Assembly: GCF_900114215.1 (NCBI RefSeq)
Contig: NZ_FOSG01000004.1
Location: 310,001-374,000 of the forward strand
Source of the DNA: Streptomyces mangrovi
GTDB taxonomy: Bacteria > Actinomycetota > Actinomycetes > Streptomycetales > Streptomycetaceae
Direction of reading: 5' to 3'
Length of the DNA stretch: 64,000 bases
The notes beneath the pieces are model-generated. The model was not told the DNA's origin. It ran no database searches and worked only from the letters and a program-made list of their open reading frames with translations. Of this stretch, positions 36,783 to 44,820 are shown piece by piece. Both the position numbers and the translations under genes were made by a program. Within the stretch, counting starts at the first letter, position 1. Every line of letters starts with the position of its first letter.

Positions 36783-37102
36783 GCACCCGCCGGAGGATCG
36801 CGGCGGGGTGGGCCGTGCTGTGCCTGGCCGGTCTTGCCGCCACCTCCGCTCTGGAGGCGGAGTCGTCCGCGGACACGCCGTCTTCCCCCGACAGGGAGTC
36901 GGCGCCGGCCGACACGCGCACCGTCGACTGCCGGGAACTCGCCGACGACGTCGCACGGGCCCGCGCCGAGGCCGAACGCGGGCGACACGAAGCGCTCGAC
37001 CCGTCCGCGTCCCCGGTGCGCCCGAACACGACCCTCCGGAGCATGCTGGTGCCACGGGAGTGCGCGGACGAGTTCGAGGACCGCGGGCTGATGACGCGGT
37101 GA
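36779..37102 (+). CDS. Small secreted protein of unknown function
   Basis: This 107-residue protein has an N-terminal signal-like segment (RRRIAAGWAVLCLAGLAATS). After it comes a Ser/Asp-rich linker, then a charged region with two cysteines (near residues 51 and 95) that could form a disulfide outside the cell. I do not recognise a family. It starts with GTG at 36779, overlapping the SGNH hydrolase stop, so co-translation and co-secretion in a shared function are plausible. The coding call rests on the coupling, signal peptide and codon use. Confidence 0.7.
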   Translation: MSTRRRIAAGWAVLCLAGLAATSALEAESSADTPSSPDRESAPADTRTVDCRELADDVARARAEAERGRHEALDPSASPVRPNTTLRSMLVPRECADEFEDRGLMTR

Positions 37103-37164
37103 GCGCGGAGTGTCCCGCGCCCCCGCCGCCCCCGCCGCCCCGGCCTGAGGCGGCGGTCCGTGGC

Positions 37165-37188
37165 GGTGGGACGGTGGGACGGTGGGAC
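37165..37188. repeat. Three tandem copies of GGTGGGAC
   Basis: Three perfect 8-bp units lie in the short gap after the small secreted-protein gene. No function is apparent. Confidence 0.85.
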
Positions 37189-37274
37189 GGGGAACCGGTG
37201 CGGTGGCCGGGACCGGTCTGTCAGCCGCTGACCGAAAGAACTTCCCGTCTGCTCACCGCCTGTGCGGAGCCCGG

Positions 37275-37430
37275 TCACCAGTAGTGCCGGCGTCCTCCCA
37301 CGGCGCGCCCGGTGGCGCCCAGGAGCCACAGGACCGCGCCGATCACCAGGAGGACGATCCCGATGGTCCACAGGATCGATATATCGGCGATGAAACCGAT
37401 GACGAGCAGAATGACACCCAGGATGATCAT
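37275..37430 (-). CDS. Tiny hydrophobic membrane protein (DUF6131-like)
   Basis: This short gene encodes 51 residues. The first 38 are almost entirely Ile/Leu/Val/Gly and form two transmembrane helices around a short polar turn with Asp16; the end is basic (GRAVGGRRHYW). It matches the pattern of small actinobacterial membrane proteins of the DUF6131 type. The ATG at 37428-37430 has AGGAG at good spacing. A long AT-rich inverted repeat lies directly upstream. Function is unknown; such proteins often appear with stress-related genes. Confidence 0.8.
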   Translation of the reverse strand: MIILGVILLVIGFIADISILWTIGIVLLVIGAVLWLLGATGRAVGGRRHYW

Positions 37431-37442
37431 GGCATCTCCTAC

Positions 37443-37468
37443 GCATAATGCTACTTATGGCATTATGC
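37443..37468. promoter_or_regulatory. AT-rich inverted repeat before the tiny membrane gene
   Basis: GCATAATGC (37443-37451) and GCATTATGC (37460-37468) form a perfect 9-bp inverted repeat 13 nt upstream of the small membrane gene. The spacer contains a further CATAA/TTATG half-site. The element is strikingly AT-rich for this genome and is probably an operator or promoter element. Confidence 0.55.
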
Positions 37469-37566
37469 AACGGAAATCGAACAAAGGGCGGTGATCGCCC
37501 GGGGTTGCCGGGGCGGGAGGGCGTGGACCGGTGACGGAACAGGGAGGGCTTTCCCCTCGCCCCGGT

Positions 37567-38025
37567 TCATCCCTGGGCGAGGAAGTACTCCATCAGCCGC
37601 GCCGCGGTCACCGCGCCCACCGTCCGCGTCCGCTCACCGTCGTTCTCCACCACCGCCACCAGCGGTGTGTGCGTCGTGGCCATCAACGCGGCGATCCGAA
37701 CGGCACTGGTGTCACGGCCGACCACGGCGGGGACGGTACCGCGCCGGGGGATCCACTGCGCCACCGTGAGCCCGTCGAGCCTCTCCGCCAGGTGCTCGAC
37801 ATGGTCGTCCCGCAGGACATCCACCAGAACCGGTTCGTTCAGGACGAAGTCCGGCACGGCGGCCCTCAGCAGCTGTGACCCGGGCACCACCGCGTACGGC
37901 TGCTCCTCGGGATCCACCACCAGCAGTGCCGGCAGGCGTCGCTCCGCGAACAGCCGGGCCGCCGCCATCGCGTCGTCATCGGTCGACACCCACGGATAGG
38001 GATCCGCCAGATCGTAGGCACGCAC
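37567..38025 (-). CDS. CBS-domain pair protein
   Basis: This 152-residue cytoplasmic protein is composed of two CBS motifs (about residues 5-65 and 85-150; the second ends TPLVAVVENDGERTRTVGAVTAARLMEYF). Tandem CBS domains bind adenosine nucleotides and act as energy or redox sensors or regulate partner proteins. The GTG at 38025 is chosen since AYDLADPYPWVSTDDD, the typical opening, follows at once. No partner domain is fused. It lies in a stretch of stress-like genes (tiny membrane protein, YihY). Confidence 0.85.
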   Translation of the reverse strand: MRAYDLADPYPWVSTDDDAMAAARLFAERRLPALLVVDPEEQPYAVVPGSQLLRAAVPDFVLNEPVLVDVLRDDHVEHLAERLDGLTVAQWIPRRGTVPAVVGRDTSAVRIAALMATTHTPLVAVVENDGERTRTVGAVTAARLMEYFLAQG

Positions 38026-38174
38026 AGCTCGGCCACCTCGCTTTCCCGGTCGGCACAGGCGCACAGGAGAAAGGCCGGGGCTCAGGCGCACGGCATGCGC
38101 TTCGCGGCCTCTGCGTCTCATTGTCCCGCCTCCGCGTCGGTAACGGCCGGCGAGAGGGCGGTGTCCCCGGCATC

Positions 38175-38211
38175 GGCCGGACCGCCCGGGACTTCCCCGG
38201 GCGGTCCGGCC
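38175..38211. terminator. 16-bp perfect hairpin
   Basis: Bases 38175-38190 pair perfectly with 38196-38211 around a 5-nt loop, 29 nt past the stop of the leftward DUF3103 gene. Strong terminator candidate. Confidence 0.75.
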
Positions 38212-38240
38212 GGGCGGACACGAGCCCCTTGAGGCGGGGC

Positions 38241-39371
38241 CTAGAAGGCCGACACCCAGTACGGTTCGAGCGTCATGGTGCCGTTGCCCCGCGCGCCCCT
38301 GAACGAGCCCGTGCTGTTCCGGGCGAGGGTGTACCAGGAGTCCACGTAGTCGGGATCGTCGGTCCACCAGTCGTCGGGCATGGCGTCCAGCACGGCGTTG
38401 ACCAGGGGGACGTAGGCGCCCATGTCGATGATGGTGAGCAGGGCGCCGGCGAGGGCCTTGGCGAGTGACCGGTAGTTGGTGCTGGTGTCCTCCTCCATCA
38501 TCACGACGTCGGCGAGGTTGTACTTGTAGTACGACCAGTTCACCAGGATCTGGTTGGGCTGGTAGGTCCTGCCGTCCTCGTCCAGGTACGGCATGTCGAC
38601 CGGGTCGACGCGTACCTTGCCGTCCGGGCCGAAACCGGTCACCAGCGAGAAGATCTCGGCATCGCCCTTGATCCAGGGCTCCTCGTCGTCGGACAGCCTC
38701 ACGGAGGTGATACGGCTTGTCCAGAAACCATCGCTCGCGGTGCTCACGGAGTCCGCCGGGCCGGTTGTGGAGAGGCCGTGCCGGGCGAGTTCCTCGCGCA
38801 GGACGGCCATGCCCGCGGTGACGGCCCGCTCCGCGTCGACGCCGACCACGTAGACGGGGCGTTCGGGGAGCCGGTGCGCGTCCAGTGTGTGGGTGCGGCC
38901 CGCGCTGTCGTAGGCGGTGACCGTCGTGGCGCTGTCGTCGGCGGGGGCGGCCGCCACCAGCGGTTCGGCTCCGGCCTCGAGCGCCTTGCGCATCGACTCG
39001 TCGGCGAGGCGGAGTCGCAGCAGGGGGCCGGCCTCGGCGCCGAGTCCCTTGGCCGCCGCGATGTCCCGGTCGGCGTCGGCGACCACCGATCGGAAGTCCT
39101 TCCCGGCAGGTGAGGACGCCTTCCTCGCGAGGTCGCCGAGACCGACTCCGTCCGAGGCGAGGGCGGCCTCCTCGATCCGGGTCTGCCAGGCGGGGTCGGA
39201 GAGGGAGGCGGCCAGTGAGCGGGCGGTGCCGTCCTCGATCGCGGTGACGGTTGCGGGCCCCCGGGATGTGCCGGGCGGCGGGGAGGCCGAGGCGACTCCC
39301 TGGACGGTGCCGAGGCCGAGGGCGAGGAGGGCGGCGCACACGACTGTGTTCCTGAACCGGTGTCTGACCAC
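38241..39371 (-). CDS. Secreted DUF3103-like protein
   Basis: This 376-residue exported protein has a signal peptide (RHRFRNTVVCAALLALGLG followed by ASA). The mature part resembles the DUF3103 family (VYVVGVDAERAVTAGMAVLREEL, VDPVDMPYLDEDGRTYQPNQ, the acidic DDEEPWIKGDAEIF). Function is unknown; the acidic loops suggest metal binding. The GTG at 39371 has CAGGAG 6 nt upstream and is preferred to an ATG further upstream at 39419. It is followed by a strong terminator and is divergent from the YihY fusion gene. Confidence 0.8.
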   Translation of the reverse strand: MVRHRFRNTVVCAALLALGLGTVQGVASASPPPGTSRGPATVTAIEDGTARSLAASLSDPAWQTRIEEAALASDGVGLGDLARKASSPAGKDFRSVVADADRDIAAAKGLGAEAGPLLRLRLADESMRKALEAGAEPLVAAAPADDSATTVTAYDSAGRTHTLDAHRLPERPVYVVGVDAERAVTAGMAVLREELARHGLSTTGPADSVSTASDGFWTSRITSVRLSDDEEPWIKGDAEIFSLVTGFGPDGKVRVDPVDMPYLDEDGRTYQPNQILVNWSYYKYNLADVVMMEEDTSTNYRSLAKALAGALLTIIDMGAYVPLVNAVLDAMPDDWWTDDPDYVDSWYTLARNSTGSFRGARGNGTMTLEPYWVSAF

Positions 39372-39695
39372 GCGGGTCTCCTGTGGAGGGACGGGGTGGA
39401 TGGGTAAGGGGCGGTACACGGACGCGAGCGGCTTCTTCTATGCGGGTAGAAGCCGCCGCGTGGCCCAGAATGACGATGACATGCCAAAGCGGCAAGGGGC
39501 GGAATCAAGACATCCCCGGCCCCGGCCGGGAGACCCCGGAGGTGCCGCGAAATCCCCGCCGCCCTTCCCGCGGTCCCGTTCCGAAGCTGCGGCGAAGGCG
39601 TGTGTGTCCATGGGAGGGCCGCTGTCGCGCGGTGTCCTGTGTATCGTCACCGCAAAGCGCTCATATGCCTCATAATGTATGTAGAGGAGCGATCG
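39372..39695. promoter_or_regulatory. Divergent promoter gap with hairpin and AT-rich sites
   Basis: No gene is seen in this 324-nt gap. It holds a perfect 9-bp inverted repeat, GCGGCTTCT (39428-39436) with AGAAGCCGC (39448-39456), and nearer the rightward gene an AT-rich stretch with CATATG (39662-39667) and CATAATG (39671-39677), similar to the element at 37443-37468. Confidence 0.45.
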
Positions 39696-41345
39696 GTGCC
39701 GACTGGTGCTGCGCACACAGGGCGGGGTGCGCTGCGCGTGCTCGTCCGCGAGGTGCGTGACGGCCTGTACGGCAGGCAGGTGGCCCTGGTCGCGGCGGGA
39801 ATCTCCTTCTTCGGAATGATCTCCGTCGTCTCCCTGGCGCTGCTCCTGCTCCGGCTGTGCGCGCTCGCGATCGGCATGGACGGCACCCGGCAGGCCGTGG
39901 CGCAGATCGCGGACGCGCTTCCCCACGGACACGGGGTCCAGACGGGACTGCGCACCCTGGCCGAGGCGGCGGTCCGGCTGTCCTGGCCCGCTCTCGCCAT
40001 CGCCCTGGTGCCCGCCACCGTGTACGGCGAAGGGCTGCGCCGGGGATTTCTGCAGCTGTCCCCGATGGCGGCGGAGGAGGACACGTTCACCGGCTGGCGG
40101 GGCAGGCTGGGGCTGATGCCCGCAGTCGTGGCGGCCCCGCTGCTGATGGGTGTCGTCCTGTACGCCGGCCCGCCGCTGGCCCGACTGGCCGAAGCCGGCG
40201 GCCGGCACGCCGCCCTGTCCGCCTTTCTCGCCTTCCACCTGCTGTGGGTCCTGCTCTCCACGGAAGTTCTCCTGGTCTTCCGATTCGTCGGCGTCGGCGC
40301 CGCCGCTCCCCGGGCGACGGTCCCGGCCGCGTTCGTGACGGGGGCTTTCCTGTGCGGTTTCCTCGGCGGCTTCGTGGTGTTCCTGGCCATCCCGGTCGAC
40401 TGGAGCCTGCCGTTCGGCGGACTCGTCGTCCCCGGCGTCACCGTGGCACTGGGCCTGTGGCTGTACCTGCTGCACGCGGTCCTGCTCGTCGGCTACCAGC
40501 TGATGCTCTGCCTGGACAGCCGCACGGAACCCCTTCTCGCGATGTTCCGCCCTCTCCGGAGGAGCCGGGTACCGGGCGATCGCCCGGCCGGTGAGCCGGC
40601 CCCTCGGCCGCGGTCCGAAGCGCCCGCGGCCGCGAGGCAGCGCTTTCGCGGCCGCGGGGCGGTGTCCACAGGATCCGGCAAGCGCGGCCGCGACGACGCC
40701 CTGGCCCGGTGGGCCGGGCTTCACGGCGGGTATGACCCCTCCGGCAGCGCTCTGGCCTCGGCGTGGGTGGTGCTGGTCCAGCGCTGCGCCTCCACGCGCC
40801 CGCTCCGCGCCCTGCCGCCCGACCTTCTCTCACTGGCGGGGCCCCTCGCGGCCGCCGCCGCCGTGGCACCGGCGGCCGAGGGCGGCCACTGGCCGCTGGC
40901 CGCCTGCGCGCTCGTCGTCCTGTCGGGCCTGTTCGACGGGCTGGACGGCGCGGTCGCCGCGATCACCGGCCGGGCCCGCCCACTGGGCGCCGTGGTGGAC
41001 GCCCTGGCCGACCGGGTGGCGGACCTTCTGCTCGTCGCGGTCCTGTACGTCCTGGGGGCGCCGGCCTCCTGGTGCCTGGCGGCCGCTTTCCTGACCCAGC
41101 TGCACGAGTACGTCCGGGCCCGGGCCAACGCGGCGGGAATGCGCGGGGTCGGGACGCTGAGCGTCGCCGAACGACCGCTGCGGGTGGTGCTGTGCGCGGT
41201 CGCCTGCCTGGGCAGCGGCCTGCTGCCCGACGGCACGCCGGGGACGGGCTGGAACTGGGCGACGGTGTGCGCGGTGTGCTGGACGGCGGCCGGAGCCGTC
41301 GGCCTCCCGCAACTGGCGGCCGGGGTGGCGCGGGCACTGAGATAG
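39696..41345 (+). CDS. YihY/BrkB membrane protein fused to CDP-alcohol phosphatidyltransferase domain
   Basis: This 549-residue protein has two membrane domains in one frame. Residues about 10-290 are a YihY/BrkB-type domain with six or so helices. After a basic linker (about 295-345), residues 350-549 form a CDP-alcohol phosphatidyltransferase domain. Its signature begins at Asp414: D-x2-D-G-x2-A-x-x8-G-x3-D-x3-D, where the Arg of the usual AR pair is Ala. All four Asp are kept, so transfer of a phospho-alcohol to CDP-lipid is possible but weakened. No internal start with a ribosome site separates the halves. GTG at 39696 follows GAGGAG by 6 nt. A role in phospholipid head-group synthesis coupled to export is inference. 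Confidence 0.85.
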   Translation: MPTGAAHTGRGALRVLVREVRDGLYGRQVALVAAGISFFGMISVVSLALLLLRLCALAIGMDGTRQAVAQIADALPHGHGVQTGLRTLAEAAVRLSWPALAIALVPATVYGEGLRRGFLQLSPMAAEEDTFTGWRGRLGLMPAVVAAPLLMGVVLYAGPPLARLAEAGGRHAALSAFLAFHLLWVLLSTEVLLVFRFVGVGAAAPRATVPAAFVTGAFLCGFLGGFVVFLAIPVDWSLPFGGLVVPGVTVALGLWLYLLHAVLLVGYQLMLCLDSRTEPLLAMFRPLRRSRVPGDRPAGEPAPRPRSEAPAAARQRFRGRGAVSTGSGKRGRDDALARWAGLHGGYDPSGSALASAWVVLVQRCASTRPLRALPPDLLSLAGPLAAAAAVAPAAEGGHWPLAACALVVLSGLFDGLDGAVAAITGRARPLGAVVDALADRVADLLLVAVLYVLGAPASWCLAAAFLTQLHEYVRARANAAGMRGVGTLSVAERPLRVVLCAVACLGSGLLPDGTPGTGWNWATVCAVCWTAAGAVGLPQLAAGVARALR

Positions 41346-41358
41346 CGGCTCCGCGCGG

Positions 41359-42852
41359 TCAGACGCCACCGATCTGGGCCGCGGCGATCTCCGCCGACAG
41401 CGCCACCAGCGGAAGGCCGCCGCCGGGGTGGGCGGATCCGCCGACGAGGAAGAGCCCGGGGACGGGGGAGCGGTTGGCCGGCCGGAGAAGAGCGGCGCGC
41501 AGACCGTTGGAGGAGGTGCCGTAGATGGCACCGCCCGGGCTTTCGGTCTCGCGTTCCAGGTCGAAGGGGCTGCGGGCCTCGTACCACAGCAGGCGCGGGC
41601 GCACGTCCGTCCCGCGGGCGGCCATGACGTCCAGGATCCGCTCGGCGTAGGACTCCTTGAGCCCCGGGACGGTCCAGTCGACGGTGCCGGGCGCCGCCCG
41701 CGTGGCATGCCGGGGGGCGTTGACCAGGACGAACCACGCCTCGTGCGCGTCATCGGGACGCAGCGCGGCGTCGTCCGGCGCGCTGATGTACACCGCCGGG
41801 TCGGCGGCGGGACGGGCCCGGGCACCGAAGACGGCGTCGAACTCCGCGTCGTAGTCCGCCGGAAACAGGACCCGGTGGTGGGGTGTCCGGGGATCCCGCC
41901 CGCGCAGCGCGAGCAGGAGAACGAACCCGGACAGCGAGGGCCGCGCCCGCGTGAGGGCGCCCAGGGGCCGGCGCCCGCGCCGGTCCGCCGCCAGACGTCC
42001 GTAGAGGACCGCGGCGTCGACGCCGGAGACGACGACGTCCGCCGCCGCCGCGCCGCCGTCCGCCATGCGGACGGCGGTGACACCCCGGCCCGAGGTGTCC
42101 ACCGCCGCGACCTCGCAGCCGTAACGGAACCGCACCCCCAGCTCGGCGCAGCGCCGCTCCACGGCCTCGGCCAGCAGGCGCAGACCGCCGGGAACGTACC
42201 AGCTGCCGTAGTGCTGCTCCACGTACGGGACCACCGCCATGACGCCGGGCACGCGCCGGGGATCGGAGCCGCTGTAGGTGGCGTAGCGCTCCAGCCACAT
42301 GCGCAGCCGGGGATCACGCAGATACCGCTGGCCGGTGCCCCGCAGGGTGCGCCAGGGAGCGACGGCGGCCAGGCCGCGGAGACGGACCGCGTGGCGCAGC
42401 AGTCCCGCCGGTCCGTCGAGCGGCCGCCGCAGCACGTCCTCGCCCACCAGCCGCCACAGCTCGCCGGAGGCCGCGTACAGCCGGGCCCATTGCGCTCCGG
42501 CCCCTTCACCCAGGGCATCGTCCAGCGCGCCGGGCACCAGGCGCGGGTCACCGGGCATCGCCAGGCGGGTCCCGTCGGCGAACCGGTAGACGCAGGCCGG
42601 CTCCACCGGCCTCAGCGGTACGCAGCGCTCCAGGGGGGCGCCGGTGTCCGCGAACAGCCGGCGGTAGACCTCGGGCATGGTCAGCAGCGACGGCCCGGTG
42701 TCGAAGACGAAACCGTCCCGGCGCACGGTGCCGAGCTTGCCCCCGCACACGGCCGCTCGCTCGTACACGGTGACCCGGTGCCCCTGCCGGGCCAGCCGGG
42801 CGGCAGCCGCCAGGGCGCCCATACCGGCACCGATCACGGCGACGCGGGCCAC
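41359..42852 (-). CDS. CrtI-type carotenoid desaturase (CrtD-like)
   Basis: This 497-residue FAD enzyme is of the phytoene-desaturase family. The N-terminal dinucleotide fold reads VIGAGMGALAAAARLARQG, and GGKLGT and FDTGPSLLTMP follow as in CrtI/CrtN/CrtD. The C-terminal signature LFLVGGSAHPGGGLPLVALS is the HPGGG variant seen in desaturases or oxygenases acting on carotenoid end groups rather than phytoene. It starts with GTG at 42852, one base past the glycosyltransferase stop, as third gene of an operon with a CruF-like hydratase. Context therefore favours 3',4'-desaturation of an acyclic psi end, but substrate is not readable. Confidence 0.85.
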   Translation of the reverse strand: MARVAVIGAGMGALAAAARLARQGHRVTVYERAAVCGGKLGTVRRDGFVFDTGPSLLTMPEVYRRLFADTGAPLERCVPLRPVEPACVYRFADGTRLAMPGDPRLVPGALDDALGEGAGAQWARLYAASGELWRLVGEDVLRRPLDGPAGLLRHAVRLRGLAAVAPWRTLRGTGQRYLRDPRLRMWLERYATYSGSDPRRVPGVMAVVPYVEQHYGSWYVPGGLRLLAEAVERRCAELGVRFRYGCEVAAVDTSGRGVTAVRMADGGAAAADVVVSGVDAAVLYGRLAADRRGRRPLGALTRARPSLSGFVLLLALRGRDPRTPHHRVLFPADYDAEFDAVFGARARPAADPAVYISAPDDAALRPDDAHEAWFVLVNAPRHATRAAPGTVDWTVPGLKESYAERILDVMAARGTDVRPRLLWYEARSPFDLERETESPGGAIYGTSSNGLRAALLRPANRSPVPGLFLVGGSAHPGGGLPLVALSAEIAAAQIGGV

Positions 42853-42853
42853 C

Positions 42854-43978
42854 TCAGCGCCCCCCTCGCAGCGGTCTGCCCTTCCACGTCAGGGTGGAGC
42901 GGCGATGACCGAGCCAGGACCGCGCCGTCAGCGCCACCAGCAGGCCCACGGACACCGGGTGGGCCAGCGCGTCCGGCCAGCACCGCCCGCCCGTGCGCCG
43001 CGCGGTCAGCGCCCGCCCCGCCACGGCCGCGGCGTATCCGGCCGCACCCCATCGCGACCCCCGCAGCGCCGCCAGCGGGGGCAGCACATAAGCCCAGGCC
43101 AGGAGGGCGCACACCGCCGCCGCGCCACCGCCGGACCCGAACGCCGCCCACAGGGACTTGCCGTACCCCTCACGCAGATCGCGCCAGTCGTCGTACATCC
43201 GGCACCGCGCGATCCGGCTGCCGTCCACGATCCCGCCCCGTCCACCGGCCCGCTTCAGCGCCCGGATGAGCGCCATGTCCTCCAGGACCTCGTCGGTGAC
43301 CGCGGCGAAACCGCCGCAGCCGTGCAGGGCGGCGGCGTCCACGACGAGGAACTGGCCGTTCGCCGCGGACAGCGCCGGCCGGGGCGAGGTCTCCGCCCGC
43401 CGCAGCGGCAACGCCGTGAGCCACGACCACTGCAGCAGCGGCTGGACGAGCCGGTTGGCGGAACCCTCGGCGACCTGGCGGGGGAAGGGGGAGACCAGGT
43501 CGAGTCCGGCCGAGCGCAGCAGGGCGACCGAGGAGGCCACCGCATGCGGCGCGAGCACCACGTCCGCGTCCACGAAGACCAGTACGCCGCCCCGCGCGAG
43601 CGACGCGAGCTGATGGCAGGCGTGGGCCTTGCCCGGGGCGCCGGGCTTCGGCGCCGTGCCGCGCACGACCCGGGCGTGCCGGTACGGTCCGCACAGACGG
43701 CGGACCACGTCGCCGGTGCCGTCGGTGGACTGGTCGTCGAGCACGATGACCTCCGCCCGGGGCACCCGTTCCTGCGCCAGCAGGGACCGCAGCGCGGGGC
43801 CGACACGCCCGGCCTCGTCGCGCACCGGCATCAGGAGGGACACGTGCTCGGCCGCAGGCGGCGGGTCCACCGGCGGGGTCCGCAGGGCCCTGCTGTTCCA
43901 GACGCTGTGCACGGCACCGGCGACCGCCAGCACCGACCCCGCCGCGACCGCCGCCCGCGCGAGACCGGGCCGGCTCAC
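42854..43978 (-). CDS. Family 2 glycosyltransferase (CruG-like)
   Basis: This 374-residue GT-A glycosyltransferase has an N-terminal membrane anchor (about 5-25) and two or three C-terminal hydrophobic segments. Nucleotide-sugar motifs are visible: VSLLMPVRDEAGRV, EVIVLDDQSTDGT, the metal-binding VFVDADVVL, and the acceptor-side TDEVLEDMALIRALK. It is coupled by GTGA to the CruF-like gene and followed immediately by the desaturase. That set resembles the genes that hydrate, desaturate and glycosylate the open end of myxol-type carotenoids. The sugar donor is unknown. Confidence 0.85.
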   Translation of the reverse strand: MSRPGLARAAVAAGSVLAVAGAVHSVWNSRALRTPPVDPPPAAEHVSLLMPVRDEAGRVGPALRSLLAQERVPRAEVIVLDDQSTDGTGDVVRRLCGPYRHARVVRGTAPKPGAPGKAHACHQLASLARGGVLVFVDADVVLAPHAVASSVALLRSAGLDLVSPFPRQVAEGSANRLVQPLLQWSWLTALPLRRAETSPRPALSAANGQFLVVDAAALHGCGGFAAVTDEVLEDMALIRALKRAGGRGGIVDGSRIARCRMYDDWRDLREGYGKSLWAAFGSGGGAAAVCALLAWAYVLPPLAALRGSRWGAAGYAAAVAGRALTARRTGGRCWPDALAHPVSVGLLVALTARSWLGHRRSTLTWKGRPLRGGR

Positions 43979-44820
43979 CCCCGTCTCCCGGCGGCACCCG
44001 CCACCCGCAGGGCCAGCGGCACGGCGACCAGGCCCATCAGCACTCCCCCCACCAGAGCGACCTGCGGGCGGCCGAAGAAGACCAGACAGGCCGTCACCGA
44101 GGAGGCGTAGGTCCACAGGTACAGCACGACAGCCGGACCACCGGGCGCACCGCTCCCGGCGGGCCGCCGCACTGGGCGCCGGGAGACGGCGTCCACGACG
44201 GCGACCATGGCCACGGACACGGCCACCCACCCGGCGAAGTTGGTCAGCGGCACACCCTCCACGCCGGGAAGCCCCGGGTGGGAGTCCGACCAGACCCAGT
44301 GACCGGCGTCGACCATCTGCGGGTCGAGGAAGACGTCCCAGGACGCCAGCGCCCATCCTCCGACCACCGCCGTCCGCACCCGGGACGCGGGCGCCCCGGC
44401 ACGCCTGCGGTCCCCGGCCAGTACGCGCCCCGCCTCCAGAGCGGGCCAGGCCATCATGATCCAGGCGAGAGGCACCACCACCGGCACCCCCGCCAGGCTC
44501 GGCCCCAGAGAACCCGTGTAGTGGTAGGAGCCGAACGGAAAACCCGTACGCACCCCCACGGCCTCCACCGCCAGGCCCCCCAGCCCCGCCACCGTGAACA
44601 GCGCCAGCGGGCCCCGCACGCCGTGCCGCAGCGCGGCTGCCGTGAGGGACGCCAGGCAGAAGACCGCCACACCGGCGACGGTGAGCGCATCGCGCCACGG
44701 ACCGGACACGAGCGGGTAAGGAATCTGGCACAGCACGGCGGCCACGGCCAGGGCCCAGGCCGCCCGCCGGCCGGCTTCGAGCCCGCGGCGCAGCGCCGGC
44801 CGTTCCTGTACCCGAACCAT
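43975..44820 (-). CDS. DUF422 carotenoid hydratase (CruF-like)
   Basis: This 281-residue membrane protein has about seven helices of the DUF422 family. Conserved-looking parts include VGVRTGFPFGSYHYT, VPLAWIMMAWPA, LASWDVFLDPQMVDAGHWVW and GVPLTNFAGW. Characterised CruF proteins (cyanobacteria, Deinococcus) add water to the 1',2' bond of psi-end carotenoids. It is first in a three-gene operon with the glycosyltransferase and desaturase. No crtE, crtB or lycopene-forming crtI lies in the window, so the precursor carotenoid must come from genes elsewhere. Confidence 0.85.
   Translation of the reverse strand: MVRVQERPALRRGLEAGRRAAWALAVAAVLCQIPYPLVSGPWRDALTVAGVAVFCLASLTAAALRHGVRGPLALFTVAGLGGLAVEAVGVRTGFPFGSYHYTGSLGPSLAGVPVVVPLAWIMMAWPALEAGRVLAGDRRRAGAPASRVRTAVVGGWALASWDVFLDPQMVDAGHWVWSDSHPGLPGVEGVPLTNFAGWVAVSVAMVAVVDAVSRRPVRRPAGSGAPGGPAVVLYLWTYASSVTACLVFFGRPQVALVGGVLMGLVAVPLALRVAGAAGRRG

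Noticed and set aside
40600..40700. A separate start codon for the CDP-alcohol phosphotransferase half
   Set aside because: A GTG exists in the linker but without a ribosome-binding site, and the frame is unbroken from the YihY part; a fusion is the simpler reading.
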